From NCBI RefSeq assembly GCF_014805625.2, contig NW_023998433.1, positions 5,811,798-5,875,797 of the forward strand: a stretch of DNA of 64,000 nucleotides, in the 5' to 3' direction. The notes beneath the pieces are model-generated. The model saw only the letters and a program-made list of their open reading frames with translations, had not been told where the DNA came from and searched no databases. How positions within the stretch are numbered: the first letter of the stretch is position 1; each line of letters begins with the position of its first letter. The stretch comes from Glossina fuscipes. Its lineage: Eukaryota; Arthropoda; Insecta; Diptera; Glossinidae. Made by a program: the position numbers and the translations under genes. Below, piece by piece: positions 11,413 through 24,539 of this stretch.

Positions 11413-13109
11413 TTTACAAATTATTCAGACAATAAATAAAAACATTTCACCTTTAGTACTGCTGAGGATAACTAGCTACCACGTGACATATACGATACAA
11501 TAATTTTTTTGTTTCCAGGTAAAGAAAAAAATTGTTTGGACGCAATTGCCTATAATCAATCGTTGGCAAACTGGCCCAAAAATATTTAAACGTTTCTTTT
11601 AGTTCCAGCCTTTCTGAGTTTTATTGAACTGTAAAATATGAATCAAGTTTTTTTTAATCTTTGGCTTATTAAAAGAAGTTATAATGGACATAAACTATCT
11701 CTATCGCAATTTTCTGTCATATTATATTTGAACGCGAACCTTAATAAGCGAGATATTAATATTCTGTGAATCTTATAAATAGTTTGGTATGTAAAGTATT
11801 CCTAGGATGACATATAAATTTGGAAAATATCATGGGGCATATATGAAAAACTTACGTTTTCATGCACTCTAAGCCCTGCTAGTTTTTGAGCGAATTTGAA
11901 AGTAGCAATCGAAGTACCGTCGGTAACTAAAATTAAATATTTCATCGGTTAGTTAGTTATTTCACAGAAACGTTTCACATTATCAATGTTCGGATCTCAT
12001 TTTCTAATATGTTTATAGTTAATTTTTTTTTTACATTTTAAAACATATCATTGGATTAAATATTTTGAGTAAATTGGAAAATATATTCTAAACGTATTTA
12101 CCTGAGACCGTTTTATCTTACAGAAGACATTATGCTATATTTTATTATTTTATTTTTTTTTTTGTTTTAACATCCGCCCTTTTATAAAATATTTAAATAA
12201 ACAATACCACAAATCCTTAAGAAATTTCGCTTAAGTAGTAAGTATAAAAAAATTCAAACAAAACGTATACGTTTAAGTTCAGATTATAATCCTGACGTTG
12301 TAAGCTTACACAGAACTGAGCAGAAGAGAGAAAAAACAAAACAAAAAAAAAAAAACAACTAAAAATGACAAAAAACGATAAAAAAATAGACTAAAGCACA
12401 ACATGAAAACTAAACAAAATGACAATACGTGTACAGCGAAGCTCTCAAAGGATTTAAAACTAGAGGCATCCACAAACAAACAATCTGAAATAAAATATAA
12501 AATTGAAAATTCGCACATAGGCAATGCGAGCAAATATACATGGGGCAAAAGAAAATGTGGAGCAAAGAGAAAGAGCAAGGGTTAGATATAAATACATATA
12601 TATATATATATATGCATATGTAAGTGTGACCAGAAATCCTAAACCTATATAGAACACTTTACATAGTACAGAAAAAGAAATTTAATTAAAACGATTATTT
12701 TTTCAGTGGCTCTATTGGAAAAAATGAAAATACAAAACAAATAAAGAAAAACGAAAATCACTAACAATGTTTTACATTTGTAACTATATTAAAAAGGGAG
12801 AAAAATAAAGAATTGCAGGTACACATTTGTTTTCAAATAACTTCAATTGTCGGTTCGCATGCAGACATTGTAAATTTTCTATCATAAGAAAAAAAAAACC
12901 GAATAAAAACAAAAGTAGAAAAAAAAAACTTGTTTATTTTGAGAGAGCATAAAAAGTATTTGTGCAAACCCATGCAAAAAACTTGTGTATTTTTGTTGTT
13001 GAAAAATTTCCCCTGTTTTGTAAACTAAACAATCAGTTACTTAAATATTTTTCGCCTTGTCTCTTTTTAACCAATGTTATTATCAATAATATGTTCTCTT
13101 TTCGCTTTC

Positions 13110-13112
<3 letters not shown>
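11413..13112. other. AT-rich non-coding region
   Basis: No gene is supported. The ORFs near 12306-12657 on both strands follow poly-T and poly-A tracts and a TA tract (about 12597-12612). They look like chance. Confidence 0.6.

Positions 13113-13141
<29 letters not shown>
13113..13141. repeat. (CT)n microsatellite
   Basis: About 14 uninterrupted CT units followed by CCCTCCTCTCTC. This is a pure dinucleotide repeat, and the plus-strand ORF spanning it reads it as a Ser/Leu repeat. Confidence 0.9.
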
Positions 13142-13145
<4 letters not shown>

Positions 13146-16100
13146 CTCTCTCTTATTCGGTCACCTTTTCTTTCTCTGACCATGTCATTCATTTAGACTT
13201 TTCCTGTTTGTTATCACGACTGTCGCTATGTATGAGAGAGAAATTTAGTTTTGCTTGTTAGAGGGTTCTCCGACGTTATTGTATGAAATTGTATTTTAGT
13301 ATCTTGGAGATACTTATGACAGCCGTAGTATATCACGTGATTCTTTTGATTTTTGACTTTACCGAACTTATATATATAAAATTACATATCCTTTCTTCAG
13401 CCCTGAGAACTTAATGAAAAAAATAATATAAAAATGAGGTTAGGTTTTTTAAATAATATATATTTATATATATATTAAAACCTATTTGAGAGAGAAAACC
13501 TATTTGCCGACGTTTATCCTTCTCTTTAATTTTTTTTTTGCAATTTTAAATGCAAGTTATTAAAAAATGATAAAAAAAATTGTATTAAAATATTTCTTTG
13601 TGATTACTTTTTGAAGACATTAGGAACGCCACGCTTGGGAAGAAGAGGAAGACGGACGGAAAAATGAAAGAATTTTTTCGATGGGGCATTAAACCCTTGA
13701 AGCAGAGATGCAGTCGAATAAAACTTGTTCCGTTAATCAAATCAAGTTACTATGTTACTTTGTTGTAATTGGAAGCGGTAAAGATTGCTGACAAAGAAGG
13801 AAATAATGTCTGCTGCTAATCGCGAGGAGGATAAAAAATCCCCGGTTAGAATTTTAAACATATCCTGATCTGCTGTAAGGGACCGAGTTTCTTCATACTG
13901 GAAATCCAGTATGAATTTGACATATTGCTCGCATTTTCCGTTCCAATTTCATCAGTTGAAAATTGGTAGCTTTTCCTAGTGATGATATCACTTTATTAAA
14001 ATTAATTATAATACACCACGCCCAGCTAACACTACTTTGCTCCCCCTTAAATGTAGGCGGCATATCAATTGAATTCTATGTCCGTTAAACTCATCTGGTT
14101 TGCGTACTTCGCACCATGGGTGTTCTTGCTTTGGATATTATTACTCTTTCCTTATCCGCAACTCGTAAAAATTCAGCAGCACTATCCTTGGATCAAAACA
14201 GAAGAAGTACAGATCCCCGCAAATGGCGTTTTGCTGATACAAGAATACACCTATTCAAATCTCCAAGAAACTACTTTGTAGTATACGCGTTCGTGCTATT
14301 ATCCATACAGCTGAGCACAGTTTAAAGGTAATACTTTCGCAGATGGCAGTCTAATTCAGCACCGTACATTATTAATTACATTCTGTTTTAAACAGAGACG
14401 AAATCATATCCCCACGCCCTATACATAGAACGATCAAGCAGGCTTCCAAAAACTAATTACTGGAATGAGTTATCGTTATTGCGACGTACGTCTGAGACTG
14501 CATTTTTTCACATAATCGTCGATCACTGTTAGAATTTCATAGATAATTCGATCATTTGTAACGATAGATTTACTTCAATAAATAAAAGTATTACTCCCGC
14601 AAAAATATATATATAATTAAAAAATATATTTTTTTCTTTATATTAAATAAATAATAGCAGCATAGACTTGACCTGCTATGCAAGCGCAAGCATTAAGCAA
14701 GGCAATGCAAAGATTATTATTTAAGTAAAAGGAAAGGAAAAATTGTTACTGATTATGTGAACTATGTATTAAAGTGGCGAAATAAATAATTTAGGAAGAA
14801 AATGGGTTTCTACCAAATCGCTAAAGCGATCAGGATTGTATACATATCTCGAAAGTGCATTCAGGAATATATAATAATTACTATTACTATTATTATTATC
14901 ACATGGAAACATAATCAATACATAGGTCGCTTTGACAAAACGATCCACATGCGAGATAGGTTTAAAAAACAAGGTTACTTTCCAAATAGATATTGTTGAG
15001 TAAATAAACACTTTTCGAAAAAAATAAGAAGTTTTTTTTTTTTTTGAACACATCTCGTATTGTACTCAAATATATAAATATGCGTTTCAGCATACCATAA
15101 GATTTTATTGCAAATTTCTTCTCGGAATGTGAGTATTCCAATAATTTTTTTTAAACATTATTATTATTATTTTTTTTTATTTTAGTGCTGTTTTTTTAAA
15201 TTCCATTCCACTAACAAATTCCATATAAATTGGAAAGGCATTCAATAGCAGAACATTTAAATACATTTACTTGTACAAGCTAAGGGCGTGGCTTATGACC
15301 AATAGTAATCAAAGAACAAGCACAAAATAAGAAGGAAAAAAAGGGAAAACAAAATAAAAAACAATAAATGATTCCCTCTTATTACAAAGTGGCATTAAGA
15401 AGAAGGCGATTGATGGAGAAGAAAAGCACAAAATAGGGAAAAACTTTTCAAGTGTATGCAATAGACAAACATACACGCACACACACTTAAACACATATCC
15501 ATTTGTATATCTTTATGTACTCGGAAACAACTAACAGCAGCACGAATAGTAACAGTAACGTAAAGGCCAGATGCTTAAAAGCAGTGGGAAAACGCATTGA
15601 GTTGCATAGCGGGTTTGAGGGTTGAGATAGGAGGGAAAAACGTTACGAAAACCAAAAGCAAAAAACTCAAAAAAAAAAAAAAAATTAGACCAGCACACTT
15701 TTACTTTAACCACGTTAACAGCAACAAGGAAGACATTTACAAGAACTACGGAGTAGATGAGCTAGGAAGCGCAGTAAAAGAAAATAATGAGTCGTGACTG
15801 TTATTACATCACAAACAAATGACACCAAAATTAAAAAAAATAAAAATCATAAGAAGAACTGTGTATAACAACGCAGCTGCTACTACAACTAACTACACTT
15901 TTTGACTAAATATATATTACAAACTCCATACTACTACAACTGCCAGTACGACTCATTTGCTATAAAAAGGACATAAAAGGACATCTCATGGTTAAGAGTA
16001 AAATAAATAAATAAGAAAAAGAAAGATCACATTTTTTTCTAACGATAGAAAATAAAAAAATTAAATAAAACTGAAAAGTTAGCGTAAAGAACTTATGAAA

Positions 16101-16765
16101 GAAAAAAAATGGCTACCGGGATATTTTTGCTAGCATTTGCCTACTCATTTTTACTAAACCCAATACACGTATGTAATATAATGTCTTCGTTTGTCTTTAC
16201 ACCAGTAACACAATACGGTGTGATGTGAACATTACTTTCAAAAACTTTTCTTATAATATTTTCTTTTTTTTGTTACGTTGTTGGTCTTACAATATTTTTG
16301 TCTTTTGTTCTTTTAATCGCATGAAGACAGATTTATGATATATGTTCGGAGTACATTTATTCTAAGTAGACAAATACTCGCGTATGCATTATGCAAGTAT
16401 TTTTTTTCATTTCCATTTAAGTTGGGAGTAGTTTTTCCTCCTTATCGATGTTGGTTGTTGTTGTTTATTTCTATATCAAAATTCTATATGTTATTTTATT
16501 ATTATTCTACTTATTCTACATTACTATTACAATTCTTATTTTATTTTTTTTGTCTTTTTATTTGTTTATTTAAAACATAAAATTTATGAATTTATGGACG
16601 TAGAAAGGAAGACAAAGTATATTATTATGCTTAAGGAGATACATGAAAAGAAATAATCATTAATAAATCGATCATTCTCAATTCTTTTTTTTTTTATTTC
16701 ATTTTGATTACATAAAATATTAGTAAATTTGATTTCTGAGGAAATGAAGTAGAATTAAATTTGTC
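13142..16765. other. AT-rich non-coding region with a short perfect palindrome
   Basis: It contains a perfect inverted repeat at 13892-13915 (TTCATACTGGA / TCCAGTATGAA). Two overlapping plus-strand ORFs at 14069-14325 lie in a less AT-rich patch but resemble nothing I recognise. The rest is T-rich or A-rich with short runs. Confidence 0.55.
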
Positions 16766-16917
16766 TCGACTAGCAACCCAATGGTCTTGGGTTCAAATCT
16801 CAAGTGCAGTAGAGTTTTCAATAAAGCCGATAGCTTTAGATGTTAGTGTTTTAAGACTTTAGTTTTGAAACTTATTCCCTGGCTAAATTAAAAATAATAA
16901 TGATAATAACAATAAAT
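16766..16917 (+). mobile_element. tRNA-like SINE, copy 2 (head truncated)
   Basis: It begins at CTCGACTAGCAACCCAATGG and has a B-box-like GGTTCAAATCTC at 16790-16801. The 3' domain is well conserved: GCCGATAGCTTTAGATG, then CTTTAGTTTTGAAACTTATT, and a degenerate AATAATAATGATAATAAC tail. The A-box region is missing or unrecognisable, so the copy is probably 5'-truncated and old. Confidence 0.75.
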
Positions 16918-17964
16918 TTATTCAATTATCCCTACAATTGGCTAGAAAAAGTTCCGTGAAACTTAAACGATCAGCTACCCTAATTAACTCTTCGTTTTTC
17001 TTTGAAAACTTGGTCTGGTCGTTTACAATACGCAAACAGAACAGAATTTGAACGATAGCAGCTGCAAAATCCTTGCATGGCTTCTAAATTCATTTCAGAT
17101 TTCAAGACGGCTGGTTGTTATCAGCGAATAAAATTGTTCAAAGTATAGGGCTAATTATTGAACAAGCAAGCGTTTGATTTACTAGCTAAGCATCTATAAA
17201 CACCGTAAATTATGTATTTAGAAAGATGTAAAAAAAGACAGTGCAAATCGATGGCTTTCCTTTTTTTTTTTTGGAAATTATTACGCAACCTTTGGTATCG
17301 TGTAAAAGTGAAAAGATATATTTTGAATAGTGTTAAATTGGAGCCGAATAATATATATATATATATAAATGTACGTATAGGAAAAAAGTGTCTTCAGCTT
17401 ATAGGGTTGTAAATGGCCACCAAGCATACCAAATTGAAATTCCAATTAATTTGAAATTTATATGCAATATGTTCACATTACTTGCAATGGCCTTACTTTG
17501 GTTGACTGAGCTATAAGTAAATTTAACTGAACTTAATGGGAAATCCAATATTTAAATTCATTTAGATTTGAGTTGTTAACGCCTTTTTTGCCAAGCTGTT
17601 TAGAAGGCGATGTCATTTACACGTCGTGTGTGTGGTTATTGATGCACATTTCAAGCAGTGTTTTAGACATGTCAAGTACACTGAATAAAATAATGATAAC
17701 AACAATTAATTTTTAAACTTTTTAATGCAATACAAACCTTAATTTCAATGATTACGCTAAAAATGTCTTTTTTACTATGTACTGACAACGATACACTTGG
17801 TAGGTATTCGATTAAGAGAATTGATGTACAACATAACAACACATTTGTATTGACTTGAAATGAGAATTTAAAAAATCTAATATTTTGATTATCATGAATA
17901 TGAATGGATAGTAGAGGTGATACATACTAAATCTTTTTTTGATAATATATAGACATATGTATAT
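16918..17964. other. non-coding stretch, no feature recognised
   Basis: It contains a short TA tract (about 17350-17366). No gene, RNA or repeat core was identified. Confidence 0.55.
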
Positions 17965-18600
17965 TAAGTGGTATTTTGATCATATTTGCCACTTGAAAAA
18001 GACATTTACTGAGAAAATTCTGTACAATTTATACTAATTAAAATATTTTCCATCCAGCGATTCAATCAATAACCCATTTTCGTCCTGCATTGATCTTAAC
18101 ACGCGGCAATGAGAAGACACTTTGTCTAGCGAATACACTGAGTACAGCAACTCCTCCTATTCAAGCTGCAACAGTTTATCCGTGACATCTCTCTTGTATC
18201 GTGTGGCCGAGTATTGTCATGCATAAGCTTTGTAATTCATTGTCTTTGAACATTTTTGGTCCTCCAGGCCGTTCTTTGTCATTGACATAGGAATGACCAT
18301 TTTTAAACTGTTGAATTGAAAAATCAACAATTCGGATATGATAACCATAATCTTTTAAAAGTGTTTGACGGGCTTCGGTGGCAGATTTTCTCAATTCAAA
18401 CAGCGAAAGTAACGACTATTGAAAATGAAGTTTGGAGCAATATGAGCATTTGTATGCATTAAATATCTCAAAGATACTAAACTGGAGATTGTTATTTTAG
18501 GTAGAGAAAGGTCGAATTTTTCCATTGTGTCTATTAATACTTCGTGTTACTTTATCGTTTTCACCAATAGATATCCGTAATCAAATACAAAATACATGCA
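17965..18600 (-). pseudogene. mariner (mauritiana-type) remnant with internal deletion
   Basis: Minus-strand translation from about 18400 gives a transposase N-terminus: KSATEARQTLLKDYG, then FKNGHSYVNDKERPGGPK. This is the helix-turn-helix and 'v.D.eRsGrPk' layout of mauritiana-subfamily mariners such as Mos1. The sequence then jumps to the second catalytic block (HDNTRPH, near 18210) and, after frameshifts and a stop, to a degenerate third catalytic block in which the PSDYH motif is lost. It ends with LRSMQ and a C-terminal DGKYF (about 18025). The WVP.EL linker and the first catalytic Asp block are deleted. Non-coding flanks match the ends of the copies at 32092 and 60262. It cannot encode transposase. 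Confidence 0.8.
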
Positions 18601-21600
18601 ATCGCGTATTAACATAGCGCGACCAACTGCAGTTAATCGGCTTAGAATTTGCGGTATATACACGATCAGTTCAAATTATGATTCTTTTTTTCTTGGGAGA
18701 TTTAAATTGAAAAATCTTCATTTAAAAAATTCTCAAAATTGTTATCAGTTTATTAACGATAAACAGTGCATGTCTATAAATGCAAGCAACAAACATTCCC
18801 ATAAATTAGAGTATTTTTATATATTCTGGTTATAAATGGCGTGTGAATTAATTTTTTTTTCCTACCCTTCGAATAATTTCATAAAAGCTTATGAACTTTA
18901 ATATGTTAGTATAAACATTTTTTTTATCCACCATATAAAAAAAAAAATTATGGATGATTACGTTTTGCCTTGCATTTGTAATATTTCGAAATATTCATCG
19001 CAAATCTCATAAACTTCCACGTATTTTGGATAAAAAAGACGATTTTGAAATGATATACTTATATATGTATATATTTCCATATGAGGATTATATGCTATAT
19101 TTAAGAGGTTAGGCTTTGTTATCTCAAAATATCTCTAGCAATGGCAAACACGTTACAATTTATTATCCATGGCAGATATCGATCTTGAAATTGGTGAAAC
19201 CGTTTAGCAAAGCCACTCCCATCGAAATTTGCCAAAATGATTTCAGGGATCAGAACGATAGTTAATAGTTTACTAGGTTTATATGCTAATACGCATGTAA
19301 TCAATTAAACACTTTTAAATTTTTATGCTTATTAGCGAAAAAATTTTTATCTATCCATTTGTTAGCTTCAAAGATCAACGTTTCTCCAAGTATCTATACG
19401 TACCAACGACAGACGTATCGACTGCCGAATGGATATTGTTTAAAATATTTCTAAGACTATCTGAGTTGAGGGAAAAACATCCAATCAACGCTACGCGTTC
19501 GCTAATACGCTTGCAATTGGGTGCTAAGTGTCAAAGATTCGCTCTGAAACGTATATTGATTCCCAGTTGTTTTCTGTTCATGTCAATTACCTGGAAAAAG
19601 AGTTGTACTAAATTACTTCTTTCGATTATGATATCACAGGTAACGAGATGAATAGAAAAAAAAATTTAAATGGTATAGTTATGCTAAAGAAGACAAATAA
19701 AATCTACAAAATCAAGATTGACAATGAAACTGGTCTGATTACAAATGTTCTTACTGCAAAACATCCTAATAATGCAAAAATTTTGGGTGCAAAAATAGAC
19801 CGAATGAACCAGTGGGCTTTAACAATTCGTATATAAATTTTTTTATTTGTTTGTCATCTATATACAACGCGAATTTTACATATGTATACAACTGTATATA
19901 ATGATAAAGACGTTGACAGCAGCGTAATGTTTCTCTTAATGTTATTTTCAACATCATGTTTTATTGTCTACTTGCAACCGAGGGGTGAAAATATAATAAA
20001 CGAAGTGAACATTCTTCTCAGCCATGTCTTTATGTAAAACATAGAAAAAATCTAATATTCCAACTTCTCTTTAAATTATGTTTTTTTTTTCTTTTTTTGT
20101 TTTCGTTATTCTCTACTGCTATACTTCTTATTATGACAATCATTCAAGCAAGTTTAACAAGCATGCAAAATTCTCATAAATTTTATATTAGGTCGGTAAA
20201 AATTGGTTTAGTGAAAGTACGGCAAGAGAATAAAATATTTGGTTAGAATTTATTTAGCCATCTAATATATATGTCATATTATTATCTTTCTTTTCATACT
20301 AAAGCGCATTGGTCGTCAGTGATAGCATGGCTGTGTATTTTGCGATAATTTCATAAATATTTTCCGCTTCTTTGAATTGTGCACACATACCTCATCTTTG
20401 TATTCCCCATCTTTGTGTATTCTTATGCACAAGTTTTGTAGTAAACTTTCTTCCCCTTCTCGTTTTTCTTCTTGTCACCAAACTAGCAACATGATATATG
20501 CAAACGTAATAGAAACAGGAGTTGAGAAGAAACTGAAAATAAAAGAAAGGAAAAGAAAAAAAGTAGAAACATGCCATCGTCAGCACATTATCCTCTAACG
20601 CATAAGCTTTCATGTTATTTCAAGTGTGTTGGATTTTATTTGCACGAAAGATCTATGTACGTATAAATGCAATATGTGCGTATGGCTGTATTTTATATTT
20701 ATATTAATATTAATAATAGCAGCAGATACAGCAATAGTCATAGTAGTAGTATTAGCAATAGTAGCTTTATATGGTGTTCTGCACACACACAACATGCTCG
20801 GCGTGTTTCACTTTCCCCTTGTAACCTCTACCACTATGTTGCCTTGTGTTAACTATGTAGCAAGCATTTGTCATTTGCGTTACTTACGCGGAGTTCTTAT
20901 TTTTCTTAGGCGAGCATAAATATAAAAATACTCGAATATATGTATAAGTATGTAATAAATGTGTACAAATGTATATATATGCGTAAACATATAGATATGT
21001 GCGTAAACAAATAGATATATATCTAACCATATAAGTAAATACGGTTGTATATGTAAATGCACGAATAAGACAAATTCTTCAGGGTTGTTGACTCGCATCA
21101 TTTATCATAAGGACTTAAGCCAAAGTAAAGTTTATTATGAATATTGTGTGTCGTTAAAATGACAACGACTTTATATATATGTATGTATGTATATAAATTT
21201 TTCGCCTTGTTACACGCTAGACACGAGCATTCTTCTTCTCTCTTTTTTTTATCTCTCTATTTTTGCTTCTTAAATATTTGCATTGTCTGGAATAAGGAAA
21301 AGTTGAAACCAATTACTCTCTAGTTACCATGGCTAGCCGTATTTCAAGTTTAGAGCGGTTAGCTTCCATTTGGGAACATTGCCTTCGAATTGTTTTTTAA
21401 GAAAAATTTATTAACATAAATTCCTGTATGAAATGAAGAAAGCGCACAGGAATATAATGATAATCAAAAAATATATAGCTCCGATGCGAAAGTCAAATTC
21501 TTAATATTCTATAGACTGTGTGTAAATTTTGGCTGAATTAACCGACTTCATTTAAGACCGAAGAAACAGCGTAGAATTCTACGATTCTAAGGGGACGCTC

Positions 21601-21910
21601 AGATATAGTCAATCATTGCTCCACGATTCATATAAGAAATTAGAATTATTGTATGAATTAAAATTTTTTTTATTGATTAGTAGACTTGTTATGTTTAGAT
21701 AGAGTACTTAAGTAACATTTGTGCAGCCATACTTGCGAAAAGGTAATAATCCGTATGATGAGTAAAAAAATGTATGATTTAATTCAAACCCGTAAATAAT
21801 ATTCCACTGTTAGAATCTAATTGACGGAGACAAAATATTTTATAAAACTTTTCAGCTCATAATTTATTTTAAAAAAAATTTCTTTCTCAAGTTACTTTGT
21901 ATATAACATA
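18601..21910. other. AT-rich non-coding region, two unexplained ORFs
   Basis: The plus-strand ORFs 19325-19651 (108 codons) and 19648-19836 (62 codons) overlap by ATGA. Neither has a motif I can name. Elsewhere the region has microsatellite patches such as ATATAT and GTATGTATGT near 21170-21195. No RNA gene was seen. Confidence 0.5.
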
Positions 21911-22560
21911 ACTGTTGCGATTAATAAAGTTAATTCTAATATCTCTGCATATAAGAAACCGGCCGCCCTCATTTGTGAAGGGGCCAAGCAGTCGAAACCC
22001 TCCGATTTGGTTGTTGCGTTGAGAGACTTCAATTTGCGTCAAGTAACTTGGTGTAGCAGTGATAATTCTGGCTGTTTGATTCCTACCTCAACATCTGGTA
22101 GAGCCAGTGTATTCTTTAACAAATTATTTGATCATAATTTAGTTCAATACAACCGTAACCCCAATTGTAATGGTAGACTGCTTGATCTCTGCTTTGCCAA
22201 TTTTCCTGAGATTTGCGTTAATCGTTGTCTTCCGTTTAGTTTACCTGAGGATTCATATCATCCAGCATTGGGTATTTCCTTTCATTACAAGCACGTTTGT
22301 TCGTTGAAGTATTATAACGTTCCAAATTCGAATTTTTCATATAAATTTTATGATTTCCATAGAATCAATGTTTCCATGCTAAAATCACATCTTTCTCATA
22401 TTGTGCTTGATTTCTCAGTGGGAATCTCCCTAAATCCCTCGCATGTGTCTTTCAACGGCTCCAAGTCCTCGGATGATTTTGAAATCTCAAATCTCTTTGC
22501 GAAATACTTCCGACAGCCGATTTCTAATTTGATTTCAATTCCTAACTTTGTTATATTTGA
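21911..22560 (+). pseudogene. LINE ORF2 remnant: endonuclease end and linker
   Basis: The frame is open from 21911 through 22600. LVVALRDFNLRQVTW at about 22007-22051 corresponds to the 'v.GDFN...v.W' strand of AP-like endonucleases, with Arg in place of the usual Gly. DLCFAN (about 22184) and the terminal histidine motif SYHPALGISF (about 22256) follow in family order. Downstream, the linker passes from a YDFHRINVSMLKSHLS block directly to NPSHVSFNGSKSSDDFEISNLFAKYF. This omits the basic stretch of roughly 100 residues normally found here. The reading frame is lost near 22545-22570, where the reverse transcriptase continues in another frame. It cannot make active endonuclease. Confidence 0.75.
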
Positions 22561-24001
22561 AAATGACGTTTTGCGAAGAGTTGAGCTCTCTAAAATATAA
22601 TTGTGCGCTTGGATCTGATAGAATTCCATCATGTGTAATTAAATCTTGTGCTGTCGAGCTATGCGGTGTTATCTCAAAGATTTTTAACAAGTCCTTGAAT
22701 TTAGGTGTTCTGTCTTTGTGTTGGAAGACTTGTTTCCTTATTCCTATTCACAAAAGTGGTAGTAGGCAACTTGTAGAGAAGGCAGAGGCATTGCCAAGTT
22801 GAGTGTCTTGCCTAAACTGTTCGAGCGAATTGTGGTTCAGCATATAGCCTTTTCCATGAAATCGTATATTTCTCCTCTTCAACATGGTTTTCGAAAGGGA
22901 AGATCTACGGTCACCAATCTGTTAGAGTTTACTTCTCATGTTTTCAAGGCTCTTTCTAGTGGCTCTCGCACTGATGTCATATACACTGACTTTAGCAAAG
23001 CGTTTGATTTGGTTAACCATGGGCTACTTATCTTTAAACTCCAAGCCTCTGGCTTACCTTTCTTCTTAGTGGAATGGTTAAGCTCTTACCTGCAAGGTAG
23101 ATCATTCAGGGTTTTGTTTTACCTCATAACCTCGGATGAATTCCCCGTGACGTCTGGCGTACCTCAAGGTAGCCACTTAGGACCCATTTTATTTAATTTA
23201 TACGTCAATGATTTGCCCTCCGTAATTAAATTCAGCGAGATCTTAATGTATGCTGATGATGTGAAACTGTTGTCTTCCTTTTCCGTAGAATCGCAATCGC
23301 ATCATCTTCAAAGTGATTTAAATAATTTGGTTGCATGGTGCTTTTTGAATGTTCTGAAAGTAAATTTAAATAAATGTAAGAAGCTTTCTTTCACAAAAAG
23401 TAAGTCGTTCATTACTCAGTATTTCATTGATTCGCAAAAGTTGGAAGACGTCGATTCGTTCACAGATTTAGGCGTTCTATTTGATTATAGGTTGTGTTTT
23501 AATTTACATATTGAGTTCTCGTTACGCAAAGCTAGGTCCGCGCTTGGTTTTATATAGAGGTGGTCCAAAGAGCTTGATGATTCTTATATTACGAAGAGGC
23601 TTTATATGTGTTTGGTTAGACCTATACTTGGGTATGCCTCTCTTGTGTGGTCTCCTTCATATAGGTACTACGTAGATTCAATTGAATATGTTCAAAAGCA
23701 ATACCTGCTGTTTGCCCTTAGGAATTTGGGTTGGGACCCGTTTGTCCGCCTTCCACCCTATGAAAATATGTTGCCTCTGTTATCCCTACCGTCACTGAAG
23801 GAACGTAGATTTGTTCTTGGGGTTTCCTCCGTAATCAAATAAATAAATGGTACAATTGACTGGCCCGCATTTCTTCGTGAGATTGGCTTTAGTGTCTCTA
23901 AGCACTTTATCTTGAAAAAGCTTAGTCAATGCAAATATAATTACGAACTGTTTAATCTGCTCAGAGTTGTTTGCAAGAACCTAAATGACTTCTATCTATG
24001 A
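22548..24001 (+). pseudogene. LINE ORF2 remnant: reverse transcriptase and C-terminal domain
   Basis: The N-terminal reverse transcriptase motif GSDRIPSCVIK lies at about 22611-22643 in one frame. A frameshift near 22775-22790 leads into the main frame from 22799: LPKLFER, then HGFRKGRSTVTNLLEF. TDFSKAFD (22985-23008) holds the first catalytic Asp, SGVPQGSHLGP is the template-grip motif, and the catalytic YADD is at 23249-23260. A TAG at 23555-23557 interrupts GFI-RWSKEL, and TAA at 23840-23842 interrupts the C-terminal domain. That domain continues in frame (INGTIDWPAFLREIGFS) to TGA at 23999-24001. All catalytic residues that can be checked are intact, so inactivation rests on the frameshifts and stops. 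Confidence 0.85.
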
Positions 24002-24360
24002 TGTCTATCACTTATTCTCATTAACGGACTCTTTAAAGTCCATTAAAGCAACATTGCTTAATACGCACGATTTACCTATGTCATACTTGAACTAACTTTT
24101 AACCTTAAAAAGTCATTAGTCGAAAATTAATTGTTGTCAACTGTTATCGGTTGCCAAGCTTATGCATATTAGCGATGGCTTAGAGGTTCACCTGCAATTT
24201 GGTCATGTACTTAGTTGGGTAGATGCTTTTTTTCTTTTTTTCCTTATTATTTGTTTTATTGTACTCATGCTAAGTTTTAATATTAATTAATTTCAGATTT
24301 ACTTTAAGAGTCAATTAAACACGACGGCCATTTTGTTTTAGTTGAGTGTCTTGTATAAGT

Positions 24361-24382
24361 GGAATAAATAAATAAATAAATT
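24361..24382 (+). repeat. AAAT-unit 3' tail of the LINE
   Basis: Tandem AATAAATAAATAAATAAATT closes the LINE sequence. It contains overlapping AATAAA signals and marks the probable 3' terminus. Confidence 0.65.
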
Positions 24383-24539
24383 AAGAGCAGAACAAGAAGG
24401 CCTTGTAAAAACCAACAATGCGAATGAACTAAAACACATAGGGGTTTCCTCAGAACACGTCCCAAAGAATCAATTGGTGGAGGACGATTAGTCGATGTAT
24501 AGGAAATTAAATAAAATATCTCCAAGTTTCATTGATGAA

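Larger units (their letters stand above)
21911..24382 (+). mobile_element. non-LTR retrotransposon (LINE), 5'-truncated, jockey-like
   Basis: This is a 2.5-kb plus-strand element with the endonuclease C-terminal part, a shortened linker, a reverse transcriptase, a C-terminal domain ending at 24001, a 3' UTR of about 360 bases, and a terminal run of AAAT units at 24361-24382 that includes AATAAA. ORF1 and most of the endonuclease are missing, as is usual for 5'-truncated LINE copies. The linker between endonuclease and reverse transcriptase is much shorter than normal, which points to an internal deletion. The lesions are few (two frameshifts and two in-frame stops), so the insertion is fairly young. 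The exact clade within the jockey/CR1-like group is not settled. Confidence 0.85.

Noticed and set aside
14069..14325. Two overlapping plus-strand ORFs in a less AT-rich patch
   Set aside because: No family resemblance in either frame, and no splice or promoter context.
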